From positions 1,802,115 through 1,866,114 of the forward strand of contig CP129018.1 in NCBI GenBank assembly GCA_020524525.2: 64,000 bases of DNA. The letters are read 5' to 3'. The translations under genes were made by a program, and so were the position numbers. The first letter of the stretch is position 1, and every line of letters begins with the position of its first letter. A model generated the notes under the pieces. That model had not been told where the DNA came from. It saw nothing but the letters and a program-made list of their open reading frames with translations, and did not search any database. Origin of the DNA: Bacillus tianshenii. Its GTDB lineage: Bacteria > Bacillota > Bacilli > Bacillales > Bacillaceae_N. This document shows, piece by piece, positions 32,862 through 42,102 of the stretch.

Positions 32862-35456
32862 ATGGCAGATGAATATCGTTCGAGACAAGAACGACGAAAT
32901 AAAACCACTTCAAATTCAAGTGGAAGCTCAAAAGGAACAAAAAAGAAAAAAAGCGGCGGCGGTGGAGGTGGGAAGATTTTCAGAAGAATTCTCTTCTTCG
33001 GAATGATTCTATTTTTAGTTTTGTTTGCTGCTGGCGGTATTTTTGCTTTTTCAATGATCCAAGGGGCTCCAAAGCTTGATTTAAACCAATTGAAAGACCC
33101 GCTCTCATCAAAAGTTTATGATATGAATGGTGACGTCATTGCAGATTTGGGGCAAGAAAAACGGACAAAAGTATCTTATCAAGATATCCCACAAGTTGTG
33201 AAGGATGCATTTATCGCAACTGAAGATGTTCGATTCTATGATCATATGGGGATCGATGTAAAACGTATCGGCGGCGCCGTACTAGCGAATTTTAAAGAAG
33301 GCTTCGGTGCTGAAGGTGCTAGTACAATTACCCAACAGGTTGTAAAGCGTTCTTTCCTTTCACCAGATAAAACAATATCACGGAAAGCTCAAGAAGCATG
33401 GCTATCCATTAAACTTGAGCAAAAATTAGAAAAATGGCAAATACTTGAAATTTACTTAAATAAAATTTATTTTGATAACAGAGTTTACGGAGTTGCGAAA
33501 GCAGCTGAATTTTATTTTGATAAACCATTAAGTGAACTTGAAGTTGAAGAGGCTGCCTTACTTGCAGGAATTCCAAAAGCACCTGCATACTACGACCCGT
33601 ATGACCACCCAGATGCAGCCGAAAAGCGACGAAATGTTGTCATCGGCTTAATGGCAAAGCACGGCAAAATAACAGAAGAACAAGCGAAAAAAGCGAAAGC
33701 AATTCCGATTGAAGACACACTCTCAAAAGGTGAACGAGATTTTTCATCTTATGACGCATTTATTGATCAAGTCATTGAAGAAGTCTCTGAGCTTGAAGAT
33801 GTAGATATCTACTCAAGCGGCCTAAAGATTTATACAACAATTGATCCGAAAGCACAGCAATATGTTGAAGACATGCTTTATACAGACAAACATGTTTCAT
33901 ATCCAAATGACCGCTTCCAAGCAGGGCTTGTCTTAACAGATACGCAAACAGGTGAAATTCGTGCAATTGGCGGTGGACGTAACGAAAATGCAAAACGCGG
34001 TTACAACTATGCAACAGATATAAACCGTCAGCCAGGTTCTACTGCAAAGCCTATCTTTGACTACGGTCCTGCCATTGAATATTTAAAATGGTCAACGTAT
34101 CATCAAATTATTGATGAACGCCATGAATATTCCAATGGTACACCAGTTAACAACTGGGACAATCGTTATAAAGGGCAAATGTCAATTCGTAAAGCACTTG
34201 CAGAATCACGTAATATTCCTGCCCTTAAAACAATCCAAGAAGTTGGGCTTGATAAATCACGTGAATTCGCTGCTGGCTTAGGACTAGATTTACCGAATGA
34301 TATCTATGAAGCATATTCAATCGGTGGGTTTAATGGTTTGTCACCACTTGAACTTGCTGGAGCATACAGTGCATTCGGTAACAATGGTATTTTCAACAAA
34401 CCACACGCTGTTACAAAGGTTGAATTCCCTGATGGTGAAGTAGTTGACTTGAAGCCTGAACCGAAAGCAGCGATGAGTGACTATACAGCATTTATGGTTA
34501 CAGACATGATGAAATCCGTGATGACAAGAGGTACAGGGACTGCAGCAAACGTTCCTCGCCTTAATATTGCAGGTAAAACAGGTACAACAAACTTTGATGA
34601 AGCAACACAACGCAAATACGGCATTCCAAGCAAAGCTGTCCCAGATAGCTGGTTTGCAGGCTATACACCTGAGTATACAGCAGCGATTTGGACGGGATAC
34701 CCGAAGACTTCTGCTGAAAACTATTTACCATATAATCAGCAGCAAATTGCAAAACAAATGTTTAAACAATTATTTGAGCATATATATGAAGGAAAAGAAA
34801 GTAAAGATTTCAAAAAACCAGACAGTGTCGTCCGTGTCGGTATTGAAGAAGGCACGATGCCTGCACGACTTCCAAGTGACTACACACCTGAAAGTCGTAT
34901 TACGTATGAATACTTCGTACGTGGCACTGAGCCGAATAAAGTATCAAAGCAATTTGAAGAAATTGATCCTGTTAGCAGCTTAAATGCTTCTTATACAGCT
35001 CCACTTAATCGAATTCTTGTTCAGTGGAATTACGATAAAGAAGCTACATTTGAAGTCCAACAATCAATTGACGGGGGCGGCTATCAAACAGTCACAACGA
35101 CGAAAGATAATTACTTCCTTGTTAACGGACCTCAGGAAGGCTCAGAATACAGCTTCCGAGTTGTTGCAAGAGCTGATGGTACACAAAGTCCTCCCGCTAC
35201 AACAAGCGTTCGAGTCGGCGGCAGAGGTGACGATGATGAAAAAGATGAAGAAGATATGTCTCCTGGTCTAGATGGCGACATCCCGTTGCCTCCTGGCCAA
35301 GAAGACAAAGATAAAAAAGATAAAAAAGACGAAAAAGATAAGAAAAAAGATGACAAAAAACGAAAAGAGGATGAGCCAGCACCTGACGAAGGTGAGCAAA
35401 CTCCTCCTGATGAGGGTGAGCAGCCCCCTGAAGATGGCATCATTATTCCTGAATAA
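32862..35456 (+). CDS. ponA: Class A penicillin-binding protein PBP1
   Basis: Bifunctional peptidoglycan synthase at the membrane. A basic cytoplasmic segment and TM helix (about 42-64) are followed by the glycosyltransferase with EDVRFYDHMGID and GASTITQQVVKR. The transpeptidase has SxxK in PGSTAKP, SRN, and AGKTGTTNF. A fibronectin type III-like domain (about 700-790) and a low-complexity tail of KDKK and PDEGEQ repeats end the 864-residue protein. Interacts with GpsB in B. subtilis; gpsB lies at 16 kb. Co-transcribed with recU. Confidence 0.96.
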   Translation: MADEYRSRQERRNKTTSNSSGSSKGTKKKKSGGGGGGKIFRRILFFGMILFLVLFAAGGIFAFSMIQGAPKLDLNQLKDPLSSKVYDMNGDVIADLGQEKRTKVSYQDIPQVVKDAFIATEDVRFYDHMGIDVKRIGGAVLANFKEGFGAEGASTITQQVVKRSFLSPDKTISRKAQEAWLSIKLEQKLEKWQILEIYLNKIYFDNRVYGVAKAAEFYFDKPLSELEVEEAALLAGIPKAPAYYDPYDHPDAAEKRRNVVIGLMAKHGKITEEQAKKAKAIPIEDTLSKGERDFSSYDAFIDQVIEEVSELEDVDIYSSGLKIYTTIDPKAQQYVEDMLYTDKHVSYPNDRFQAGLVLTDTQTGEIRAIGGGRNENAKRGYNYATDINRQPGSTAKPIFDYGPAIEYLKWSTYHQIIDERHEYSNGTPVNNWDNRYKGQMSIRKALAESRNIPALKTIQEVGLDKSREFAAGLGLDLPNDIYEAYSIGGFNGLSPLELAGAYSAFGNNGIFNKPHAVTKVEFPDGEVVDLKPEPKAAMSDYTAFMVTDMMKSVMTRGTGTAANVPRLNIAGKTGTTNFDEATQRKYGIPSKAVPDSWFAGYTPEYTAAIWTGYPKTSAENYLPYNQQQIAKQMFKQLFEHIYEGKESKDFKKPDSVVRVGIEEGTMPARLPSDYTPESRITYEYFVRGTEPNKVSKQFEEIDPVSSLNASYTAPLNRILVQWNYDKEATFEVQQSIDGGGYQTVTTTKDNYFLVNGPQEGSEYSFRVVARADGTQSPPATTSVRVGGRGDDDEKDEEDMSPGLDGDIPLPPGQEDKDKKDKKDEKDKKKDDKKRKEDEPAPDEGEQTPPDEGEQPPEDGIIIPE

Positions 35457-35461
35457 AGACG

Positions 35462-35499
35462 AAAGGCCTGACCAAGTATTTTCGGTCAGGCCTTTTTTT
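35462..35499. terminator. Terminator of recU-ponA
   Basis: AAAGGCCTGACC pairs with GGTCAGGCCTTT, followed by a run of T on the plus strand. It also overlaps the 3' end of the convergent ypoC. Confidence 0.9.
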
Positions 35500-36004
35500 C
35501 ATAGATAAAGCATTTTTGCGCTTGTTTTTCAAGCTCGGTATATAGTTGTTCAAGTTGTGTAAACGCATGATGGTGTGCTGGTCTCATTAAAATAAATTCA
35601 AACCGCTCTTCAATATTTACAGGTTTATAGGAAAAAGAAGCTACAACATTCTTCCACTGTGATGCATTGTTTACCGGCTTTCCATTCAACCAGTACATTA
35701 ATGATAAAAAATTCGCGGTAAATTGCAGCATCGGTTTCTTCACTTCTGAAACCTTCCGTGCAGCAAAGGCAGAACGAATACTTTCTTTTTCTTTTTTCCA
35801 CAAAACAAAAGCAGGCAGAATCAACTCTTGCTTTTGTTTCCATGGTTGATATGATTCATACCCTGCTTCATGAAGTAAATCATAAGCAAAAAAAGTCGCT
35901 ATTAAGCCCTCTTCAAACGCTTTGGGTTCATCTAACGCTACAACCTCTTCAAACTCATAAAATGGCGCAAGAGTCATCCTCTCAGAAATATGACACTTAA
36001 GCAT
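35486..36004 (-). CDS. ypoC: Conserved hypothetical protein YpoC
   Basis: 172 residues, aromatic-rich and helical. No known domain recognised. Its start overlaps the nth stop by 8 bases, and in B. subtilis ypoC likewise follows nth in the asnS-dnaD-nth-ypoC order. The first ATG is kept; the upstream AAGG is modest, consistent with translation coupled to nth. Confidence 0.82.
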   Translation of the reverse strand: MLKCHISERMTLAPFYEFEEVVALDEPKAFEEGLIATFFAYDLLHEAGYESYQPWKQKQELILPAFVLWKKEKESIRSAFAARKVSEVKKPMLQFTANFLSLMYWLNGKPVNNASQWKNVVASFSYKPVNIEERFEFILMRPAHHHAFTQLEQLYTELEKQAQKCFIYEKKA

Positions 36005-36659
36005 TTACTTTTGCCTTCTTTCTCATCCGCTTCTGCCCTTCACGGCATAATTCAAGTAATGGACAAACCTCACATTTTGGAGCTTGCGCTTTACAATGAT
36101 AACGTCCAAAGAAAATAAGTCTGTGGTGCGCATCGCTCCATTCTTCTTCAGGAATTTTGCGCATTAACGTTTTTTCCACTTCAAGAACGGAATCTTTCCA
36201 GCGGCAAATACCAAGCCGTTTACTCACACGCTCAACATGTGTATCAACTGCTAGTGCCGGCACATCAAATGCTACAGAAAGCACAACATTTGCGGTTTTA
36301 CGACCAACCCCAGGAAGATTTTCCAACGCCTTACGATCATTTGGCACTTCCCCGCCATGTTTTTCAATCAGCTGTTCACAAAGCTTGCGTATATTTTTCG
36401 ATTTATTACGGTATAAGCCAATGGAACGGATGTCTTGCTGAAGTTCTTCTAGCGGCACAGCTATATAGTCTTCAGGTGTTTTATATTTCTGAAATAAGTC
36501 TTTCGTTACTTTGTTCACAAGATTATCGGTACATTGCGCAGATAAAACGACCGCAATTAATAAATCAAATGAATTGCGGTGGTTCAATTCACAATGTGCA
36601 TCTGGAAACATTTCTGCCATCGTATCAAGTACTTCACGTATTTGTTTGTTTGTAAGCAA
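35997..36659 (-). CDS. nth: Endonuclease III (DNA glycosylase/AP lyase)
   Basis: Base-excision repair enzyme removing oxidised pyrimidines. It has the helix-hairpin-helix LENLPGVGRKTANVVLSVAF with the catalytic Lys, the catalytic Asp in AVDTHVERVSKRLG, and the iron-sulfur motif CKAQAPKCEVCPLLELC. 220 residues. The start is TTG with AGGTGA upstream. It lies between dnaD (20-base gap) and ypoC. Confidence 0.95.
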   Translation of the reverse strand: MLTNKQIREVLDTMAEMFPDAHCELNHRNSFDLLIAVVLSAQCTDNLVNKVTKDLFQKYKTPEDYIAVPLEELQQDIRSIGLYRNKSKNIRKLCEQLIEKHGGEVPNDRKALENLPGVGRKTANVVLSVAFDVPALAVDTHVERVSKRLGICRWKDSVLEVEKTLMRKIPEEEWSDAHHRLIFFGRYHCKAQAPKCEVCPLLELCREGQKRMRKKAKVNA

Positions 36660-36679
36660 TTTTGTTCACCTGCTTTACA

Positions 36680-37393
36680 TTACTGTTCAAGCCAGTTATA
36701 AAACGGGACAGCTTTTTTATTGATCGGTTTGTTACCTCGCTCTTGCGGCTGTCTTTTGGTCGTTTGATGCTGGCGGAAATTCATGCTTCGTTGCTTTGCC
36801 TGCTCAACTGTTTGGATCCCATTCTTTTGCCACTCAAATAAAATTCGGTCAATATAGCGTAAATTTAACTTTCCGCTAATGACCGCTTCTTGTAAGGCTG
36901 CCTTAATTAAGACAGGTGAGTGATTTTCTTTGTCGATCCAAAGTGTGAGCGTTTCATATTCCATTGGTGACAACGGACGAGCAAATTCTTGTTCAAACAG
37001 CTGAAAGATTTTTGCTGCTTCTTCTTGTGAAAGGTCTTTTTCTTGCTGCTTGTCCTGTTGCTCTAAATAATGGCAAACCTTTTCCCAAAGAGGATGAAGT
37101 GTATAACGTTCATAAATAACACCTGATATATCCTTCTCTTCTTCTATCCCAAGCGCTCCCTTGCGAAGTAATGAACGCAATAAATTTGTACAAGCTTCAA
37201 CATCAACACTCATTCGCTCTGAAAGTTCATCTGGGGTTGGAAAATGATTTCCTCTTTCCACATATGTCTGCACATGAAGAATCAACATCATTTCATGCTC
37301 ATTTAACCCGATCTTCGCATAATGCTCCATTAATAGTAACGGAACCGTTGTATTTCCTTTTGCGAGCCAGTCAATCATTTGCCCTCTATCCAT
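36680..37393 (-). CDS. dnaD: DNA replication initiation protein DnaD
   Basis: Primosome protein acting with DnaA, DnaB and DnaI to load the helicase. It has an N-terminal winged-helix part (MIDWLAKGNTTVPLLLMEHY, then TPDELSERMSVDVEA) and a C-terminal DnaD/DnaB2 domain (FEQEFARPLSPMEYETL, LIKAALQEAVISGKLNLRYI). About 237 residues. The ATG at 37393 has AGGTG 8 bases upstream; the longer frame lacks a site. It lies between asnS and nth as in B. subtilis. Confidence 0.94.
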   Translation of the reverse strand: MDRGQMIDWLAKGNTTVPLLLMEHYAKIGLNEHEMMLILHVQTYVERGNHFPTPDELSERMSVDVEACTNLLRSLLRKGALGIEEEKDISGVIYERYTLHPLWEKVCHYLEQQDKQQEKDLSQEEAAKIFQLFEQEFARPLSPMEYETLTLWIDKENHSPVLIKAALQEAVISGKLNLRYIDRILFEWQKNGIQTVEQAKQRSMNFRQHQTTKRQPQERGNKPINKKAVPFYNWLEQ

Positions 37394-37497
37394 CTCTACA
37401 ACACCTCTAACAAGCATTATAACATGAGCTTCCATCGTCATGACACATCGATTGCTCATAATTAGAAAAGCAAAAAGCACCAAGGACGATTGCTTCT

Positions 37498-37525
37498 ACA
37501 AAAGAAAAGCCCCGGATACCGGGAC
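37498..37525 (-). terminator. Short strong hairpin after asnS
   Basis: TCCCGG-TAT-CCGGGG is followed by TTTTCTTTT on the minus strand, just past the asnS stop. It may limit read-through into dnaD. Confidence 0.7.
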
Positions 37526-37533
37526 ATTTCTCC

Positions 37534-38829
37534 TTAAGGATATAAACGGTTCAATAGACGAGGGAATGGAATCGTTTCACGAACATGCTCCACACCTGCA
37601 ATCCATGCGACTGTCCGCTCCAGACCTAAGCCAAAGCCGGAATGTGGGACTGAACCATATTGACGAAGCTCTAAATACCATTTATATGCATCTCCGCCAG
37701 CTAAGCCGTGGTCTTCATAGCGCTTTTGCATTAAATCAAGGTCATGGATTCGCTCAGAGCCACCAATAATTTCACCGTAACCTTCTGGAGCAATTAAGTC
37801 TGCACACAAAGCTACTTCTGGACGGTTGGGGTCAGGCTGCATATAGAATGCTTTGATCTTTGCTGGGTAATGCGTAATAAATACAGGTTTATCAAAGCTT
37901 TCCGCAATTGCTGTTTCATGCGGTGCACCGAAATCTTCTCCCCATTCGATATCATCGAAACCTTTCTCATGAAGAAGCGTGATCGCATCATCATACGTAA
38001 TACGCGGGAAAGGTGCCTTTACATTTTCAAGCTTGGATGTATCACGACCAAGTGCATTTAATTCGAGTGCACAGTTTTTCAACACAGATTGAACAACATA
38101 GCTGACATATTGTTCTTGGATTTCAAGACTTTCAGCGTGTTCGATAAAAGCCATTTCTGGTTCAATCATCCAAAATTCGATTAAATGACGGCGTGTTTTT
38201 GATTTTTCTGCACGGAAAGTTGGGCCAAATGAAAAGACTTTTCCAAGCGCCATTGCGGCTGCTTCCATATAAAGCTGACCACTTTGTGAAAGGTATGCAT
38301 CTTCATCGAAATACTTCGTATGGAACAATTCCGTCGTTCCTTCTGCTGATGTCCCAGTTAAGATCGGTGGATCAACTTTAACGAAACCATTGTCATTGAA
38401 GAATTCATATGTCGCACGAATAATTTCATTTCGGATTTTCATGACGGCATGTTGACGCTTATGACGGATCCATAAGTGACGATGATCCATTAAAAACTCT
38501 GTACCGTGCTTTTTCGGAGTAATCGGATAATCAACTGCTTCATGAATTACTTCAACATTTGTTACACCTAACTCATAACCAAATGGTGAGCGCTCATCTT
38601 CGCGTACAATACCTGTTACATAAAGGGAAGATTCTTGTGTAAGCCCTTTCGCAACTTTGAACATCTCTTCATCTACTTCTTCTTTTACCATGACGCCTTG
38701 AATAAAGCCCGTCCCGTCACGAAGCTGCAAGAAGGCTATCTTACCGCTTGAGCGCTTATTTGCAAGCCAAGCTCCAATCGTGACCTCTTTTCCTGCATAT
38801 TTATGTACTTCAGAAATTGTCGTTTTCAC
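37534..38829 (-). CDS. asnS: Asparaginyl-tRNA synthetase
   Basis: Class IIb synthetase charging tRNA-Asn. The OB-fold anticodon domain ([20 protein letters not shown]) is followed by motif 2 ([17 protein letters not shown]) and motif 3 ([13 protein letters not shown]). 431 residues. The start is GTG at 38829 with GGAGGG 7 bases upstream, giving the same N-terminus as B. subtilis AsnS. It has its own promoter at 38891-38920 and no T-box in the leader. Confidence 0.97.
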   Translation of the reverse strand: MKTTISEVHKYAGKEVTIGAWLANKRSSGKIAFLQLRDGTGFIQGVMVKEEVDEEMFKVAKGLTQESSLYVTGIVREDERSPFGYELGVTNVEVIHEAVDYPITPKKHGTEFLMDHRHLWIRHKRQHAVMKIRNEIIRATYEFFNDNGFVKVDPPILTGTSAEGTTELFHTKYFDEDAYLSQSGQLYMEAAAMALGKVFSFGPTFRAEKSKTRRHLIEFWMIEPEMAFIEHAESLEIQEQYVSYVVQSVLKNCALELNALGRDTSKLENVKAPFPRITYDDAITLLHEKGFDDIEWGEDFGAPHETAIAESFDKPVFITHYPAKIKAFYMQPDPNRPEVALCADLIAPEGYGEIIGGSERIHDLDLMQKRYEDHGLAGGDAYKWYLELRQYGSVPHSGFGLGLERTVAWIAGVEHVRETIPFPRLLNRLYP

Positions 38830-38890
38830 GTACTTTCCCTCCAACAATCGAATTCATCTCTAATTTCGTCAAAAAATAACATGCGACGCA

Positions 38891-38920
38891 ATTATACATT
38901 TATTATAGAAGAAAAATCAA
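38891..38920 (-). promoter_or_regulatory. Promoter of asnS-dnaD-nth-ypoC
   Basis: On the minus strand TTGATT and TATAAT are separated by 18 bases, 62 bases upstream of the asnS start and after the aspB terminator. Confidence 0.6.
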
Positions 38921-39026
38921 GATTTTAAAAGGAAAGTCCAAATAAGAAAGCTATTTCGACTGTCCGGTTGCAAACACCGCCCATATAGCAGTGAAAAATA
39001 GATGGGGAAGCAGTGTGCTAAGGATC

Positions 39027-39067
39027 AAATAAAGACGCCCTGCCGACATGCAGAACGCCTTTATTTA
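39027..39067 (-). terminator. Terminator of aspB
   Basis: AAATAAAGGCGTTCTGC pairs (with wobbles) with GCAGGGCGTCTTTATTT, just past the aspB stop. It separates aspB from asnS. Confidence 0.8.
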
Positions 39068-39072
39068 AAACA

Positions 39073-40254
39073 TTACATATGGTTATTCATAAAACGCTCA
39101 ATACGCTCTAATGCGCCTTCAAGCTGGTCAAGCGACGTCGCATATGAAAGACGTACATTTTCAGGAGCACCAAAGCCTGAGCCTGGGACTAGCGCTACTT
39201 TTTCTTCTTCTAGAATAGCTTTAACCCAATCGTCGACACTGTCAAAGCCTGTTTTCTTAGCAGCTTCACTTGCATTTGGGAACAAGTAGAAGGCACCCTT
39301 AGGCTTAACGCATGAGAAACCAGGAATTTGTACAAGCTTCTCATACACTTTATTCAAACGATCTTCAAATGCAACACGCATTTCTTCTACAGGCTCTTGT
39401 GACCCTTCATACGCCGCAATTGCGCCGTATTGAGCCATTGAAGTCGGGTTTGACGTTGAATGACTTGCCAGGTTAGTCATCGCTTTAATGATTTGCTCAT
39501 TACCTGCTGCATAACCAATACGCCAGCCTGTCATTGAATGAGATTTCGATACACCATTGATGATAATCGTATTTTCTTTTAATTCAGGTGACAGCTGTGC
39601 AATGGAAACATGCTCATTGTCTCCATAGACAAGGTGCTCATAAATTTCATCAGAAACAATAAGGATATTGTTTTCAAGAGCTACTTTTCCAAGCGCTTCA
39701 AGTTCTTCCTTCGAATAAAGCGTTCCTGTTGGATTGCTCGGTGAATTAATGATGACAGCTACTGTTTTGTCTGTAATAACTGATTTTAATTGTTCAGGCG
39801 TCAGCTTGAAATCATTTTCTTCAGCTGCGTCGACATAAACAGGTGTACCTTCTGCAAGCTTCACTTGCTCAGGATAGCTGACCCAGTAAGGCGTTGGAAT
39901 AATAACTTCATCACCTGGGTTAACAAGCACTTGAAACAATGTGTAAAGCGCATGCTTTGCTCCTGTGCCAACAATAATTTCAGATGGTTTGTATGTAAGT
40001 CCTTGGTCGCGTTTGAATTTTTCAATAATTGCTTCTTTTAATTGAGGTAAGCCGCCAGCTGGTGTGTATTTAGTATGTCCTTCGTTCATCGACTTTGTTG
40101 CTGCATCGATAATGTGCTGTGGTGTGTTAAAATCAGGCTCCCCTGCCCCTAAACCAATTACATCATGTCCTTCTGCTTTCAGCGCTTTTGCTTTTGCTGT
40201 AATTGCTAATGTTGATGAAGGAGTTAACGCTGAAACTCGTTTTGCCAATTCCAT
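39073..40254 (-). CDS. aspB: Aspartate aminotransferase AspB
   Basis: PLP-dependent class I aminotransferase converting oxaloacetate and glutamate to aspartate and 2-oxoglutarate. It has VIGLGAGEPDFNTP, INSPSNPTG, SDEIYEHLVY and the PLP Lys in SKSHSMTGWRIGY. 393 residues. Its ATG overlaps the ypmB stop (TAATG), with GGAGGA upstream. Last gene of ypmA-ypmB-aspB. Confidence 0.95.
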   Translation of the reverse strand: MELAKRVSALTPSSTLAITAKAKALKAEGHDVIGLGAGEPDFNTPQHIIDAATKSMNEGHTKYTPAGGLPQLKEAIIEKFKRDQGLTYKPSEIIVGTGAKHALYTLFQVLVNPGDEVIIPTPYWVSYPEQVKLAEGTPVYVDAAEENDFKLTPEQLKSVITDKTVAVIINSPSNPTGTLYSKEELEALGKVALENNILIVSDEIYEHLVYGDNEHVSIAQLSPELKENTIIINGVSKSHSMTGWRIGYAAGNEQIIKAMTNLASHSTSNPTSMAQYGAIAAYEGSQEPVEEMRVAFEDRLNKVYEKLVQIPGFSCVKPKGAFYLFPNASEAAKKTGFDSVDDWVKAILEEEKVALVPGSGFGAPENVRLSYATSLDQLEGALERIERFMNNHM

Positions 40255-40751
40255 TATTGTTCCTCCTTAAGTCCTTTTGTTTTTAAACTGTAACGTTTAA
40301 GAAGTTCCCCGCTTTGAAAATCAAGGTAGTAATATGTATAACGCTGCTGTTGATCACGATATGTCACTTCCCAAAGCGGTGTTCCGCTTTCCATTCCTAA
40401 GCGGATATCTATTATGTTTAAAGGTTCACGCTCATTCATAACGTGTTCCTTTACACGCTTTTTCGTCCAACCTTCACTTGCTTTTTTCGTTATGACTTTG
40501 CCTTTTTTATTCATCGGCACCCACACATAGATGCTTTCTTTATTTGAAGTGCCGTATACAACTTGATAAGGTTGATTGCCATAATAATGTTCCACATCTG
40601 TAACCGTCAAATCATCCACTGCTTGTTTAGCTTTTGCAATGGCCTTTGCTTGCAAGTCTTTTTCACTTGAAAGCGTATCTTGATAAAGTGCTGCAGCCTG
40701 CCAGACCAAAATGATCGGAATAATAAGAAGCAGCCACCACCATTTTCTCAT
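40254..40751 (-). CDS. ypmB: Membrane-anchored PepSY-like protein YpmB
   Basis: 165 residues. A single N-terminal membrane helix (WWLLLIIPIILVWQAAALY) is followed by an extracytoplasmic PepSY-type fold (AKAKQAVDDLTVTDVEHYYG; EVTYRDQQQRYTYYYLDFQ). Matches B. subtilis YpmB. It is coupled to aspB by a 1-base overlap. Role unknown. Confidence 0.9.
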   Translation of the reverse strand: MRKWWWLLLIIPIILVWQAAALYQDTLSSEKDLQAKAIAKAKQAVDDLTVTDVEHYYGNQPYQVVYGTSNKESIYVWVPMNKKGKVITKKASEGWTKKRVKEHVMNEREPLNIIDIRLGMESGTPLWEVTYRDQQQRYTYYYLDFQSGELLKRYSLKTKGLKEEQ

Positions 40752-40760
40752 GTAATCACC

Positions 40761-40931
40761 TTACGTGCGGTATATTGTAAAAACTGCCGTATCTTGGTCT
40801 TCTTCATCAAGTGCTAGACCAAACATTAAATCTTTTTCCTTTAAAGTGCGATTTAATGAATCAACAATTTTGTACATATCTTCTGAATGCTTAAGGCGGA
40901 CGGTTGATAAAACTTCAATTTTGTCCTCCAT
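40761..40931 (-). CDS. ypmA: DUF4264 family protein YpmA
   Basis: 56 residues: MEDKIEVLSTVRLKHSEDMY, then a KIVDSLNRTLKEKDLMFGL helix and TAVFTIYRT. The ATG at 40931 has GGGAGG 8 bases upstream, giving the same length as B. subtilis YpmA. First gene of ypmA-ypmB-aspB. A -10-like TATAAT lies at 41030-41035. Function unknown. Confidence 0.9.
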   Translation of the reverse strand: MEDKIEVLSTVRLKHSEDMYKIVDSLNRTLKEKDLMFGLALDEEDQDTAVFTIYRT

Positions 40932-41148
40932 CTTGTAATCCTCCCAGCGTACACAGTATTTGTTACACATGCGAATGCTATAACCGTTCATACTAACCGT
41001 AAAGCAATACCAAATCAGATCCTTTTCTTATTATAACAGGTTCAATCAAAAGTGAAAGTATGAAACGTGATTTACTACAGTAACGTACCAAAATTTCTGA
41101 TAAATGCATGCCAATAACATTTATTCCAGGCCGCACCAACACATTTAC

Positions 41149-41173
41149 GCACGTTCATCGACGTGCTTTTTTT
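41149..41173 (+). terminator. Orphan plus-strand terminator
   Basis: GCACG, an 8-base loop, CGTGC and then TTTTTTT read on the plus strand. No plus-strand gene lies upstream for several kilobases. The 41036-41148 stretch shows no ORF. It may end a small RNA or be a remnant. Confidence 0.4.
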
Positions 41174-41179
41174 ATGTTG

Positions 41180-41212
41180 AAAAAAACGCGTCACCTAAAT
41201 GGCGACGCGTTT
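41180..41212 (-). terminator. Terminator of the secreted MBL-fold gene
   Basis: AAACGCGTC and GACGCGTTT form a perfect 9-bp stem with T residues (TTTTTTC) on the minus strand, next to the stop at 41212. Confidence 0.88.
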
Positions 41213-42045
41213 CAATTATTTTCTTCGCTTTCAATTGTGACAACTTCATAATTTTCAGCATCACAGCGGAATGAAACATTGCCAAACTGCCGTGTTTCAT
41301 AGATGTCGATCCACGTTTCATTTAAACGTTCTAACACTGCAGAGCTCGGCATTTTCTTCCGTTCATGAAAAATGACTGCAACATGTGGATCGGTTTTTTC
41401 CAAGAAATCTTGCGATGTACCGCCTTCTTTTGCAAATTCCGCTACTTTAAGGATTTCTGCATTTAAAGGGGCGCGCTTTAATAATGCTTCTTCTCCTGCT
41501 TTATCGGCTTTCCCCATTAAGAGAAAATCATGCTTTCCGTACGAAAAATAAAGGCTCATTCCGCCAGTAGCCTGCATATCAACAACCCGCATTACCATAT
41601 GCGGTAATACTTTCTCCACTGAGTTGATTGTCCAATACTCTGTGTTGTCATGTTGGACGGCAAAATCATTTATCCATTGTTGCTTGAAAACTTGCGGAAC
41701 AACCAGCCTTTCAATCATATAACTCTTTTGTAGCCAATCAACATTTGCTGCATACTCTCTGTCTACATTCGTTAAGATTACGGCGTCAAATTTTAGTACG
41801 TTAAACATTTCAAGTCGGTCAAGTAGCTCCTCGCCTGTATGTGGTCCACCTGTATTAATAAGGATGGTTTCGCCTTTGCCTGTTTGCACTAAAATCGCTT
41901 CACCACTCGAAAGGTCGAGAAACGTCACAACAATTTCATTTTCCTTTAAATTCAGATCAACTTTTTCAATGACGGTCTCTTCCTCAGCTCCAGCTATAAA
42001 CGGAAGCATCAGGAAACAAATGATGATGAGAAATACCTTTTTCAT
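41212..42045 (-). CDS. Secreted, degenerate metallo-beta-lactamase-fold protein (ComEC C-terminal-like)
   Basis: 277 residues with a cleavable signal peptide (MKKVFLIIICFLMLPFIAGA). The rest aligns in style with the ComEC-type hydrolase domain: TFLDLSSGEAILVQTGKGET, then ILINTGG. The key metal site is lost. The usual LTHPDxDH is LTNVDREYA (residues 91-99), and the Asp of IDTG is Asn. It probably binds rather than hydrolyses a substrate, outside the cell. It lies between ypmA and dinG, a place where B. subtilis has no such gene to my knowledge. ATG with AGGGGA upstream. Confidence 0.7.
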   Translation of the reverse strand: MKKVFLIIICFLMLPFIAGAEEETVIEKVDLNLKENEIVVTFLDLSSGEAILVQTGKGETILINTGGPHTGEELLDRLEMFNVLKFDAVILTNVDREYAANVDWLQKSYMIERLVVPQVFKQQWINDFAVQHDNTEYWTINSVEKVLPHMVMRVVDMQATGGMSLYFSYGKHDFLLMGKADKAGEEALLKRAPLNAEILKVAEFAKEGGTSQDFLEKTDPHVAVIFHERKKMPSSAVLERLNETWIDIYETRQFGNVSFRCDAENYEVVTIESEENN

Positions 42046-42102
42046 ACCGCATTCCCCTATTCGTGTAATAGGGTTAGTTTGACACGTAAGCTTCGATACT
42101 AA

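Noticed and set aside
38830-39026. T-box riboswitch before asnS
   Set aside because: The AGGGTGGNACCGCG T-box sequence and an antiterminator are absent; a plain promoter explains the leader.
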